Shown here: piece by piece, positions 35,206 through 45,285 of the stretch
How positions within the stretch are numbered: position 1 is the stretch's first letter
Layout of the letters: each line of letters starts with the position of its first letter
Source: Mytilus californianus
Lineage: Eukaryota; Mollusca; Bivalvia; Mytilida; Mytilidae
Assembly (NCBI RefSeq): GCF_021869535.1
Contig: NW_026262593.1
Coordinates: 72,544,822 to 72,608,821, forward strand
Length of the DNA: 64,000 nucleotides
Direction of reading: 5' to 3'
Made by a program: the position numbers and the translations under genes
The notes under the pieces: model-generated
Databases searched by the model: none
The model's input: only the letters and a program-made list of their open reading frames with translations
Told to the model about the DNA's origin: nothing

Positions 35206-38200
35206 TTTAACATTGAATTGAACAAAGAGCTATAGCAAGGAGAAAAATTAAAATACTGTTGCATAATACAGCCTATACCATGACTAAGAAAAGTCACATA
35301 CGGACAAACATCAATAACAAAACATAACATAAGAAATGGAAAACGAGACACACGAACCTACCACAAAAACGGAGATGGAAACAGGTGTTACACAAGGGTT
35401 AGTTTTTCCTGTTTCATAATTGACGTCACTCGTGTCGCTTTAATAAGTATAACTCCAGTGATAAGTTGCTTTCAGTGTTGTCACAATGGAGGTAAAGTCG
35501 GCACAATTGAATGTACTACATCATGTACATGTGGAACATACCTAGTCATCTGTGACAAATAAACTTCATAAAGACTGTTCAAATCTTGAAAGCATATGAT
35601 AGCGTAATCAATTAGTACCAACTACAACTGCTATATTTGAGCAAACAAGTTATTATTATACACGGCAAATGTTCATACTATGTTATATTTGTCTTCATCT
35701 ATCTTCACACGTGTTTTGACATTCAGTATCATAAACCATTAAAGGCAATATATCAAAAACAAAATACGCTTGAGGACTTTCATACCTGTAAGTAAGTTTA
35801 AATGAAGGACCAACTACATCTGCTATATCTGATTTAACAAATTATTGAGATATTCCAGTTTATATGTAATATTTTACCTACCATCAAATTCTGTTCTTGT
35901 TTGGCAATCATCAATAGCCGAAGGATGATCTGCCTGTTCAGCTTCATCATGTTCATCTTCACTATTTATCTCACTAGTCTCTTCTAAAAAAAAATTAAAC
36001 TAGCGTTCTTATGTGTGGTTTACAAGGCAAATATTCATAATATTTTTATATTTGTCTTCATCGATCTTCATTTAGTACCATGAATCATTAAAACAATCTG
36101 TCAAAAACAAAATACGCTTGAAGACTTTCGCGGCTCTGAAAGTAAGTTAAAATGAACGTTTCGATTTTGTAATTATTCAAATTATATTTTGATACATGTA
36201 ACATTTTTATGACACATATTGCAAAATGTTAATACATGAGTAGGATTTGAGATATTTAATGTCCTCATAATCTTTCGTCAGATTTCTCAATAAATGACTA
36301 TAGTTCGTACCGTAAGTAAAAATTGCAATCTGCTCATCCTATGTACATATCTTTTTGTGGTATCTTTCGATTCATTTTCTACAGGTTATATATCTCTCCA
36401 GCTATGATTATTCTATATATTTTTTTCGTTTTACCAAACGTTTTTCCGTTTGTTTGCTTTATTACCAGGGAGTACTAACAACAGAATCATGCTTTTATAT
36501 AAAACATATATTATGCCTTTCAAATATTTGATTCTTTAAACATATAGTGCAGTTAACATACCATAGACATTTTAGCCAGTGTTTTTTAGACCTAAATATG
36601 TTAACTTATGTGCAAATATTAAAACCTTTTTTAAAATAGTGCTACTACTGAGATCATGCCATGTGATTTGATATAGTTGCCGCTGTACGGACAAAAAAGT
36701 ACCTGTAATTTTTGGTATTGTTAAACTAAAACCCACTTCAGCACTTTGTTTTGGGTCAATTGCCGCCTCTAAAAGCATTCCAGACAATAGTTTTTGGACT
36801 TCGTCTTTTAGCAAATCAACTTTATTAAGAACTGTCTTTGCTATCTCTGAATAAATGTTAAGATCATCAGGCGAAACTGCCATAATTTTTATATTCATAT
36901 CAGACGTTCCATTTATTCTCATTTCGTCGAGATATTCCAAAACTTTCGTTCTGTTCCATGAAGCCGGTAAGTCCAGTTGTAGGAAAACGGGTACTCTCTG
37001 GATGTCTGAAATATCATAATATAACAGTTCTTAATCATGAATTATACAAAAAATATTATGCATGTGAACAAATTGCTAAACACTAAATAGAAAACTAAAG
37101 ACTGAGTAACACGGATCCCACCAAAAACGGTTTGATATCTGGTGATTCTGATGGTAAGCACATCATGTTTGTGTTGTGTCATTCGTAGAAAAAAACAGAA
37201 TTTCGGTTACGACAATTAGTCAGTTTATTTTCGACTTACGAGTTTGAATGTCCCTTTAATAGCCTTTGTCGCTCTTTAGTGATGGTCATCTGTCATGGTC
37301 ATCTGTCATTCCCTAACGTCCAACCAATAAAAAATTAACAAGAAGAAAGATCAAAGTATTAAATCTTCTAGGAAAAGTAGCATACCTTCTTGCTAACCAT
37401 TTATTGTATCTCAATATAGATTGTGCAATGCCAGCTTATCGATCGTTTATCTTCTATTAAATTTAAGAATTTAGAGATGATAAGTATTGTAGTCAATAGG
37501 CTGAAGTGCCAGTTGCTCAAATAAAATATTAAAATCTGCTATCTTCCAAATGGATATGGCGGGAAATTATCCAAATGATCAAACTTGTAGGAACCGTTAT
37601 AGATGCATACAGAAATTAAAGAAACATTGAATAATCAATTACTCTTAAAACATCATACCTTCATTCACTAATAACGTGTTCACATCTTCGCTCTTCCCAA
37701 AAACCTTGATCAGTATATCAATGTTGTCAACAATAGTTTTTAATTTTTCTGCCCAAATAAAAGGAAGTAATGATATAACAATTGAACTAAGTAATGGTTT
37801 TCAAGACATTCATATAATCTTTGATAAAAGAGTCGAAAACACATAGAAATGCGTGTTTCGTTTTTTTTTTTTTTTTTCATTTGTCGAGCTTGTCAAAATT
37901 AATGATGGTAATAGCATTACTATTATTTACAAAAAATGTGATAGGTAACAGGAGGATGTTTTTACAGAAATCTGTTATTCAGAGGATGTCGTTGGTTCCG
38001 GTCTATTGTATGTGTGTGATTTTTTATTTATTTTTTTTTTAGTTATTAGGCCACTGTTCTTTTTCCCGGTTGAATTGATTTACATTTTGTCAATTCTAGG
38101 TCTTTTGTATCTTCATAACAGTATGTTATTGTTTGTTGTTTATTGTTCAAAGTCGTACGATTAACTCTGATGAATAGTAGTCTCATTGGCAAGAATACCA

Positions 38201-39431
38201 CATCTTCTTAACTCGGACATTTTCGAAGTTCTTAAGTACATTAATATACATATTTACGAATTTCTTCCATGGTTTTATGGCAATCCTTTTCCATAGATTT
38301 ACTGAACACTTTATGATCTTTCATGTGTAGAGCCCTTGCTTTCTTTTCGATAACCTGTACCTGAGCTCTCTTCATTAAATCACCAGAAGAAAAAAAAACA
38401 ATTACAAAAATTACATTATGTCATGTAAAGTTGGATATCGTATTTAAATGCAAATACAATTCAATTGATACAAATTAGAGTGGCACAATAAAAGCAGTTT
38501 TTTAATCAACTAGAGACATTTTAACGTATTGAGACACAAGAAAAAATATTGGAAAAATGCGCGTTGACAATAACATGTACAAAGTATATAGACGACGAGT
38601 CAATCGATTTCAAGTTGAATGTTGTGCTTATAGTTTACAAAAAGATCAAATTTGAAAATATTGAATTGAACTGAATATTATCTGGCTATTCTGAGGCTTG
38701 AAATTGGTTCATTTTATTCAAGGAAAACAGAACATGGTTAATCTTACCTCAAATTCAGCGCATTTATTTCTCCAGTAGTCACAGCAGAGTTTCTCATACT
38801 TCAACATGCAAGAAGAAATAAATACATGTTCCTTTGTTTGTAAAATCTTTTTCTCGATTTCTGCTACGTATGCACTGTCCATTAGATTTGCTATTCCCAA
38901 TATGGACCCTTCTAACTTTGTCCATGTCCTGTTGAATTTGTCATCTGTTATCTTTTGTATATCTGATAGATGAAATATTTTGTTTCGCACGTCTTTAATT
39001 TGTTCAATCCAATTGTCTACCCCTTGTTCGCGTTTTCCACACTTTTGAATGATATAGTTTGCAAGTGTGATATCAACCACTTTCACATCTACATTTTCAT
39101 TCGCAGAATAATTACAGATGCAAATCTGGGTTAATTTTCTGCAAGGATACTTGTTGTGGCAAGATATTTTGTTCCGTTCAACAGATCTATATAATACAAG
39201 GAACTGCTTTCTTGAGACAAGTCTCTCTCCATTTATCTTACTGACCATACATTCACAGCATGGTAATGTTTCATACAGGTGCACCATTTTATGTTTCTCT
39301 TTATTTAGAAATGTTTCAAAAGAATCTTTTCCAAGTATATTTTCCCTAATATACTTCCAGATAACAAGACATGCGATATCAGCAATAAGAGCAACTAATT
39401 TGAAGTAATTAATTTTCTCTTGAGGTGCCAT
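33293..39431 (-). CDS. HEPN (DZIP3-like) / alpha-beta / beta-propeller gene, 6 exons, 696 aa
   Basis: Proposed join on the minus strand: 38748-39431, 38258-38369, 37659-37748, 36703-37005, 35882-35983, 33293-34092, totalling 2091 nt with no internal stop. Junction 1 is phase 0; the other four are phase 1, all GT-AG. Layout: residues about 1-228, DZIP3/hRUL138-like HEPN domain with a Cys-rich insert (Cys58, 59, 61, 91, 97, 104, 106) and the motif RNKIFH at 149-154; 229-295, charged helical linker; 296-396, predicted beta-alpha-beta-beta-alpha-beta domain; 397-431, acidic linker; 432-696, NHL/TRIM-like propeller. HEPN domains with R-N-x-x-x-H are often metal-independent RNases, and propellers bind RNA or protein; from this I infer an intracellular, possibly immune, RNA-directed protein. 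No signal peptide is seen. A strong ATG opens exon 1. The linkage of exons is by phase and consensus only. Confidence 0.7.
34093..35155. other. Intron 5 of HEPN gene, nothing recognised
   Basis: AT-rich intronic sequence with short A-rich runs. No exon or recognised repeat. Confidence 0.4.
35158..35206. repeat. (CA)n microsatellite
   Basis: About 48 bp of CA dinucleotide repeat interrupted by single ct and ta steps, in intron 5 of the HEPN gene. The minus-strand frame through it codes alternating Cys/Val and is an artefact. Confidence 0.95.
35600..35835. repeat. Intronic duplicate of the region around exon 5, copy lacking the exon
   Basis: accaactacaactgctatat (35618) and, further on, catcaatcttc-like tatatttgtcttcatctatc, tcaaaaacaaaatacgcttg and gtaagtttaaatgaa recur at 35813-35835 and 36040-36160. 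In the second copy the two halves are separated by exon 5. So a unit of roughly 200 bp was tandemly duplicated and one copy has, or gained, the exon. Confidence 0.6.
35882..35983 (-). CDS. Exon 5 of HEPN gene: acidic linker
   Basis: 102 nt, phase 1 on both sides, acceptor tttttttttag and donor GATG|gtaggt. It codes ETSEINSEDEHDEAEQADHP and then SAIDDCQTRTEFD, rich in Asp and Glu, with no fold signature. It is most likely a flexible spacer between the alpha/beta domain and the propeller. No equivalent exon was found in the CARD gene. Confidence 0.6.
36000..36702. other. Intron 4 of HEPN gene
   Basis: 36040-36160 is the right half of the duplicate described at 35600-35835. The rest is AT-rich without recognised content. 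The open frame that continues downstream of 36703 is read-through into this intron. Confidence 0.5.
36703..37005 (-). CDS. Exon 4 of HEPN gene: predicted beta-alpha-beta-beta-alpha-beta domain
   Basis: 303 nt, phase 1 on both sides; acceptor gatatttcag and donor ACAG|gtactt. It codes residues 297-396: strand RVPVFLQLDL, helix NRTKVLEYLDEMRI, strands NIKIMAVSP and LNIYSEIA, helix VDLLKDEVQKLLSGMLLEA, strand AEVGFSLTIP. The alternation suggests a ferredoxin-like module. I believe similar modules occur between death-fold and effector domains in bivalve proteins, but I cannot name a family. Confidence 0.6.
37006..37658. other. Intron 3 of HEPN gene with family D fragment
   Basis: 37085-37265 (actaaagactgagtaacacg, gatcccaccaaaaacgg, ttattttcgacttacgagt) is a rearranged family D fragment. 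A small direct repeat, atggtcatctgtc, lies at 37280-37310. The remainder is AT-rich. Confidence 0.5.
37659..37748 (-). CDS. Exon 3 of HEPN gene: helical linker
   Basis: 90 nt, phase 1 on both sides; acceptor atttgggcag and donor GAAG|gtatga. It codes KLKTIVDNIDILIKVFGKSE and then DVNTLLVNE, an amphipathic helix with i, i+3/4 hydrophobics that could continue the coil of exon 2. Confidence 0.6.
37749..38257. repeat. Intron 2 of HEPN gene with family C fragment
   Basis: 38045-38215 (ttaggccactgttctttttc, ccggttgaattgatttacat, gtctcattggcaagaatacc, acatcttctta) is a family C 3' part on the plus strand. 37861-37878 is a poly-T tract. No exon recognised in the rest. Confidence 0.6.
38258..38369 (-). 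CDS. Exon 2 of HEPN gene: charged helical linker
   Basis: 112 nt, phase 0 at the start and phase 1 at the end. It codes RAQVQVIEKKARALHMKDHK and then VFSKSMEKDCHKTMEEI. The donor chosen is ATTC|gtaaat, because it restores the frame into exon 3 (EEIQKLKTI). The later gtatat would give phase 0 and an immediate stop in exon 3. The acceptor gatttaatgaag is weak, so the 5' edge is the least certain boundary of this gene. Confidence 0.5.
38748..39431 (-). CDS. Exon 1 of HEPN gene: DZIP3/hRUL138-like HEPN domain
   Basis: ATG at 39429-39431, 228 codons, donor GAG|gtaaga. The helix DNWIEQIKDVRNKIFHLSDI carries R149-N150-x-x-x-H154 (38970-38987), and the following WTKLEGSILGIANLM helix is typical of DZIP3-type HEPN domains. 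Before it, clustered cysteines (LPCCECM and CHNKYPC, CICN) may form a metal site, as in other molluscan members. Human DZIP3 is an RNA-binding ubiquitin ligase, but only its HEPN-like region is shared; no RING is present here. Confidence 0.75.
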
Positions 39432-39495
39432 TGATATACTTCTTGATAACAGTCCATGTAATTTATTCTAGATAATTCCTCCTTCAGAACACTGT

Positions 39496-39512
39496 CTATA
39501 AACACGACGTCA
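39496..39512 (-). promoter_or_regulatory. Possible core promoter of HEPN gene (TATA-like and CRE-like)
   Basis: On the minus strand, 65-85 bases upstream of the ATG, TGACGTCG (CRE-like) is followed by gtgTTTATAGA (weak TATA-like). Spacing to the ATG would suit a short 5'UTR. This is a weak motif match only. Confidence 0.2.
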
Positions 39513-41400
39513 CTCTCAGGGATAAGTTAATTACAAAAGTATTAAAATTACAAATTCGCATATCAGTGTGAGTATACTTGTCTAAATTTTGAGAAACGAA
39601 CATCGTATCCTATATTAGTAATCTAACGAATAAGCCAGCCATCCAAGTAATTGTTCTAATGGTAATATCTGTGAAACGAAAACTAAATTATACAAATTTG
39701 GAAATTGAATGGAAATGTATACTTTTATAACAGTTAAAAATCATTTTGAACAAAGGAATGTATCTACCTCATGCATAGCGCTGAATCCTTGAGCGGGTTT
39801 GGCAAATATAACCGTTGTTTCCTGCTTTGAAATGTGTCACATACGTATGAGCTATGCACATTGTTGAACAAGTTGAAGGCCGTACAGTTTTCTATAGTTG
39901 CTTACATCCACGTCATTTGCTCTCTGATGTATAGTTTGCTGATTGGCAATCAAACCACATCTCCATATTTTTATATTGGCCATAGTTTTTGGTGTTTTGG
40001 GGGTGTTTTTTATTAGATCTTTATCGATTGAATTATATTTTTGACTTACAAATGTCTTGGTCTCGAACAGCACTGACGACACATTTATTGTCAAAATGCA
40101 CATCTGGTTCATTATAATTGTTACCTATGATATTATTACTACCACGACATATCTACCCCAGCTGGTGGGCTGTTAATCAACGGGAATATCAATATCTAAG
40201 TAGCCAGTATTTTGGAACAGGATCGAAAATACGGATTGTGTGTTATTGAAATTGATGTTATTAAGTTCTTCAAATAATTTAAGGTTAAGGAATTTTATCC
40301 CTTATGCATAGCTCAGATTTCTTGTCCGTGTATGAATATATCAACTCTTCTTTGTATTAGGATTTGGTCTTGTGAAATACAAATCTGGAGTAGTGAAATT
40401 AATACTGATACTGTTATTTAAAAGATAAAACTTCGTAAAGCATTTGAGATTAGGCTATAGATCTCCTGTAAGCACAGCGCTGACTTCTTGTCCCAGTTCG
40501 GTTTTATAACTGATATGTTTCGGTTATATCAGTTTATTTGTTCAAACAACAGTAATTTGTCGATATTCAAATCTCATCAATCGATCAAGAAGAGAACAAA
40601 CCAAAGTAACCAAAAAAACTGAGGGAATTGATTGAACTCCAAAAGGATCTCGACCGTGTGCGTCGAAAGGGTATGCATTAGCTGCCATGTAAGATCATAC
40701 TTAGTCAAAATGTTACAAATGGATATAGGACACAATCGGGAAATGTATATATCAGATAACTATTCCGGTATTCTAAGATCAAAGATTGCTTAGACATGTC
40801 GTTAGGGATTTAAGACCCAGAAACATCGTATCGGACCACCAATTAATGATGGTGATCATAAAATCTATGTAGTGTCGATTTTTTGTTCTAGCAGTTCAAA
40901 TGTAAGGAGCACACCCCTGTTAATTAGCTAGCGTTTGTATTGAAATTACAAATATTTGGCCTTGGTCATCTATAAATGGATCTTTTTTGGCGAATTGTGC
41001 ATATGTGGCGTAAAATTGGTACTATGTAATGTTTATCAGGAGATAGAAATCAAAATGTTGGTAAATTATTTTAAGGTTCAATTGATCGCTATTCATCAGG
41101 TGAGAATTAACAACGATAAAAAGGAATCTACATCCCTACTTATATAGAACAAATCGTCAGTTGTTGTATTTGTGTAACGTGACTCATGGTTTAATTTGTC
41201 CAAACTGGCTTTCGCAGATCAGAAAAAAAACAAATACCACACTCAGTTGCAAAATTATAAACATTTAATTGTTGATAGTATGAACATATTAACATGATTG
41301 TAGCCTTCATTAACTATGTAATTGGTTTAGCCGTTACGATGCCTTGTCGATATAATTATTAATTGATCATTGCATAGGATAATGCCGAAACACGATGTAT
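39513..41400. other. Spacer with one family C fragment
   Basis: 39830-39985 (gttgaaggccgtacagtttt, ctgattggcaatcaaaccac, atctccatatttttata) is a family C tail. The rest is AT-rich without recognised genes. A 63-codon frame at 40956-41147 has no signature. Confidence 0.5.
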
Positions 41401-41518
41401 AAAACCAAGCGCGCATTTAATTTGCTTGTCAATACTGGCTCAGCTATATTATGTTTGGGAAAATGCGTGTCCAAAAGCAAGTGTTAGCACTGCCAAACAC
41501 CTTACGAGCTGATCATAT

Positions 41519-41893
41519 TTGCAACAGGCGTTTCAGACAACCGGCAACATATCTATCACTGATAAAGTAAACTTGCTTGCCTGCACAAATTACATAAGTT
41601 GGAAAGCAGTCAAAAAGTCTGCTATGTACAAGATAGGATTGCACCCATCTTTATTCCTTTTGGTCGTCCGAGACCTCTTAGAATACCTTTTTTTTTTAAG
41701 TGATGAAACGCAAGAAATTTTTAGTGATGCTGATCAAGATTATTTGTTTCTATTTATTAATTGTTTAGCACTGGGACCTCCTATTATAACTTGTATCAGT
41801 GCTGTAGTTTATAAACTTTTTAAAAAAAATTTTATTAATCTTTTTGGTGTTCAAACTATAGTGCAAACATACATTGTTTCAAGACATATGTGA
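41519..41893 (+). CDS. Unrecognised 124-codon open frame (doubtful)
   Basis: An open frame with an HPSLFLLVVRDLLEYLFFL stretch and a hydrophobic CLALGPPIITCISAVVY segment. I recognise no family, see no splice sites around it that would join it to another exon, and the annotated first codon is TTG. It could be a decayed transposon frame, given the LINE remnant next to it on the other strand, or chance. Listed because it is the longest plus-strand frame in the window that is not clearly a repeat. Confidence 0.15.
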   Translation: MQQAFQTTGNISITDKVNLLACTNYISWKAVKKSAMYKIGLHPSLFLLVVRDLLEYLFFLSDETQEIFSDADQDYLFLFINCLALGPPIITCISAVVYKLFKKNFINLFGVQTIVQTYIVSRHM

Positions 41894-42143
41894 ATAAATT
41901 TGATGACATTGTTATTGTTATCATGCGACTAAGAAACATTAAAAATTCTTCGATGTGAATATACAGTATATGATACTATCTTAATATTTTGGATTTCATT
42001 AAATATACAATTATATTAGAAAAATATTAAATAATGTTTATAATCTCCCCCAACCCCTCCCCGTATGTTTTTTCCTGTGCATTCAAAAATGTATGATCTA
42101 CAGTTTCTATCTCTTTACATTCAATAGTATCAGAAAGTTTATA

Positions 42144-43240
42144 TTATTCAAGAAGATAATTATGAGAGACTATACTATGTAAAATTTTGTATTGGAAAGC
42201 TTGCAGTTTGCTTTCTATAGTATATTTAAAAGCCAGTGAATAAATATTTTTCCATTTTTCATCACTACTTTCTATATTAAAACTTTCTTTCCACCTTTGT
42301 TGTGAAATAATAGAAACATTTTCCTGATCGATAAAAAGTGAATAAACATCTTGAGCAAATAATTTACTGATAGCCTTTTTTATTCTCATGTTCAAAATCA
42401 AATCCAAATGAATTGCTGTTACTTGACATGTGTTGCTGTATTAACAACTCTTTCCAGTCACGTGATAGAGCAAGTTTAATTGATAGAATGTCTACAAAAG
42501 TAACATGTAGGCTATATTTTTGGTTAATACCGTCATGAGACAAAAATTCGCCATTGTCATCTACAATATCATTGATGAACTGTATGCCTTTCATGTACCA
42601 AGATATGTAAACAATACTCGTATTGTCAACTTTGATTAAGGGGTTGAGCCAAATGAATTCTTTTCTCACATGAAATGCATCTAACGGATTAAAATCTCCT
42701 TGTACGGTTCCAAGCAGATAAGACTTCTTTATAAAAAAGAGGTGCTTTTAAATTTAAAAATTCAAATTCATATCTGCTCATAAATAAATCGTGTATATCA
42801 AATAGAGGGAAGAATGCTTGGGAAACATGTTTTCATTTGGAGTCATGGTCTGACAGAAATCTTTTTACCAACATAATACGAAAGGATAACAGCTGTAATT
42901 CAAAATTTAAGGCTTTCAGTCCCCCGACGCTAGGAGACTTTTGAATAACTTCTGATTTAACTTTCGGAGTACCACCATTCCATAAAAAGCTGTTTCAATC
43001 ACGTTGTACTTTAGTTACATAAGATGTTGGTACATGAGTAGATGAAATGACATAAGTTTGATTAGATATTGCAAGTGATTTGAGAATTACAATTTTACCG
43101 ATCAAGGAAAGGTTTCTAATATCCCACATTTTAATAACTGATTCCATTGAATCTATCTGAAGCTTGTTTGCAAATATTAGCATATCACCAAGAAATCTGT
43201 TCAAACTGTACAGTTTTATGTTGCTGCTGTTTTTTTGTTC
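42144..43240 (-). mobile_element. L1-like LINE reverse transcriptase C-terminal region, decayed
   Basis: Minus-strand translation in successive broken frames gives, in order, MWDIRNLSLIGKIVILKSLA (consensus W..R.LSL.GK..I.K.L), a FLWNGGTPKVKSEVIQKS block, LVKRFLSDHD, NPLIKVDNTSIVYISWYMKG and DENG/FLSHDG-like text, SLHVTFVDILSIKLALSRDW, and finally FQYKILHSIVSHNYLLE. This is the order of the RT thumb and C-terminal part of L1/Tx1-type elements. Frameshifts and stops make it inactive. Confidence 0.8.
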
Positions 43241-45120
43241 CCTCTTGCACTACCAACCAAAATTATCATGCCCAGTCTGACACAATAATGGGCATTGTTA
43301 AGTCAAAATATTTTTGATAATACATCACTAACTCCAGTATCATGTATACAGTTTAAGTAAACTATTTTTTTCAATAAAATAATTTATCCTACCTACTTAC
43401 ATGTATCCTATTTTTTTCCACCAGGAGGTAGGAAACAATATATCTATATATAATTCGCCTCAATAGCATAAAAATTGGAATGGTAATTTACAAATGGTTA
43501 TTTTTATGCGTATGTTTTCCTTAAGATAGCTTTAAATATGAATTCAACTAAAAATTTCAAATGCACAAATAGTACAAAGTGTGAAATGTGTGTTTCTATC
43601 AAATGTAATAGTTCCTGTATTGGGAAATAATCATAGGAAGTAACACCATTGTTACACTGAATGTGTTGTACGAGGTGCTGGATGGGGTTTACAAAATAAA
43701 AACACTATGGGTCAAAACATAAATAGAAGAAAAAGATTGGCCACAACATTTAAGAATAGGAAATAATTGGGTGATATAATTTAATAATGTGAAATAATCA
43801 GGAATAGAAATAAAAATGCTCTAAAAATAAAAAGAAAACGAAAATGAAACAATCCTCATTCAGACCCTCTGCTCTGTGTGTGCGTTATTTTTCTAAATTT
43901 ATTTCACATGAACTACGGCCATTTGAATAAAAACAATCTTTACAAAATGTGCACTATCACAGCCTTATAACCGTACTTTGGTTTTGTAAAAAAAAAAAAA
44001 TATGCCGTATAATTGTACTTACGTAGCTGAATATTGAAATCCTAGAGATAGTTCAAAAGTCCACTGTTGAAACATTTCTTCAAATGTCGAGTATTTATCC
44101 AAGATATGAATGAGAGGGACATTCATAACCAAACCGAATTTGTATTGGGAGTGAAGCTATGTTCGTCTTTCAGAAACGATTTCATTTATTTTGGTTTAGG
44201 GCGTCATGCAATGCAAAACTGTACTACAAAATTTCAATTTTCATTTTTTTTTTTGTATCAAAATTGTCTCAAGTATCACATGTATCAATGTAAAGCAAAG
44301 AATTTGAGTCTTAATTTGTGAGCATAGGAAATATTATTGCAACTGTTACATCCATTAAGTATTTTATTCAGACACACTTTTAGCATTCAATTTTCACTTT
44401 TATACCTTTTATCAACTGTCTGATTCGTGTGCCTTTGTGTAAAATAAACTGGTTAAAAATTGACATCTTAAAACAGTTGTTAAAGGCATCATGAAAAGCG
44501 ACATAACTTGTATTTGTCTTAAGTATCTGACTGAACGCACATCCACATAATGCATCTGGGATATTTCAGATTTTATGATTTTTAGATTGGGATTTATTTC
44601 TAGTAAACAATAGATAATCTAATTCTATCTATGTTTTATACTACATTGCAACTGCATTCTACGCAACCGACACTTACGGCAAGTATAATGACTGGCGAAA
44701 TTATTGGCGTCTGTAATGAGAGCATTTTTTTTTAAAGTGAAGAAAGATAGAACACTTTAACGACCAGAGCGGTTAGCGAAATTTACTTTTATATTCACCA
44801 AATACTCTGATTATTTTCAAAACACAAATTTGAATTTCGTTGACAAATGACACGAAACAACTTCACTTTAAAGCACAGAGAAGGTCTGCAAAGCGATGAA
44901 TGAATAGAACTTTAAATGACCTGTTGAAATGAAAGGTATGCAATCTAACAGCACATACATTATGAACAACGTACAGATCTATACCTCCTAATGGATCTGT
45001 CTCATAAAAATATTTCATTGTTAACGTTAAAACCATCCCTTGAAAACCAAATGACGAAAGGGCAATCGAATAAACTATAACCACTTGACTAGATCCCCAA
45101 GCTTAGAGTAGACATTGTTT
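43241..45120. other. Non-coding, nothing recognised
   Basis: AT-rich spacer. Short frames (84 codons at 44067-44321, 73 at 44863-45084) show no domain. Poly-A and poly-T tracts lie near 43989 and 44246. Confidence 0.4.
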
Positions 45121-45124
45121 TGGC

Positions 45125-45285
45125 CTTATTCAGGCCGTTTGGTTTTCCTGTTTGAGTTATGTCACATTTTGTAGTATTTCGAGGCTTTTTATAGTATTAT
45201 ACGGTATTGATTTGTGTCATTATTAAAGACCGTACAATGCGTCAATCCACGTCATTGTACTCGGTTGCATAGTTCAGGTAGTTGT
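45125..45285 (+). repeat. Family C fragment, diverged
   Basis: caggccgtttggttttcctg, gaggctttttatagta, ttaaagaccgtacaatgcgt and cggttgcatagttca follow the family C order with many changes. Confidence 0.55.

Noticed and set aside
35151-35351. Minus-strand frame with alternating Cys/Val
   Set aside because: It is the translation of the CA microsatellite.
37821-38042. 73-codon plus-strand frame with a poly-Phe run
   Set aside because: The Phe run is a poly-T tract, and the frame overlaps the antisense side of an intron and a family C fragment.
42995-43204. 69-codon minus-strand frame as a host gene
   Set aside because: It contains the LSLIGKIVILKSL signature of LINE RTs and is colinear with further LINE pieces downstream.
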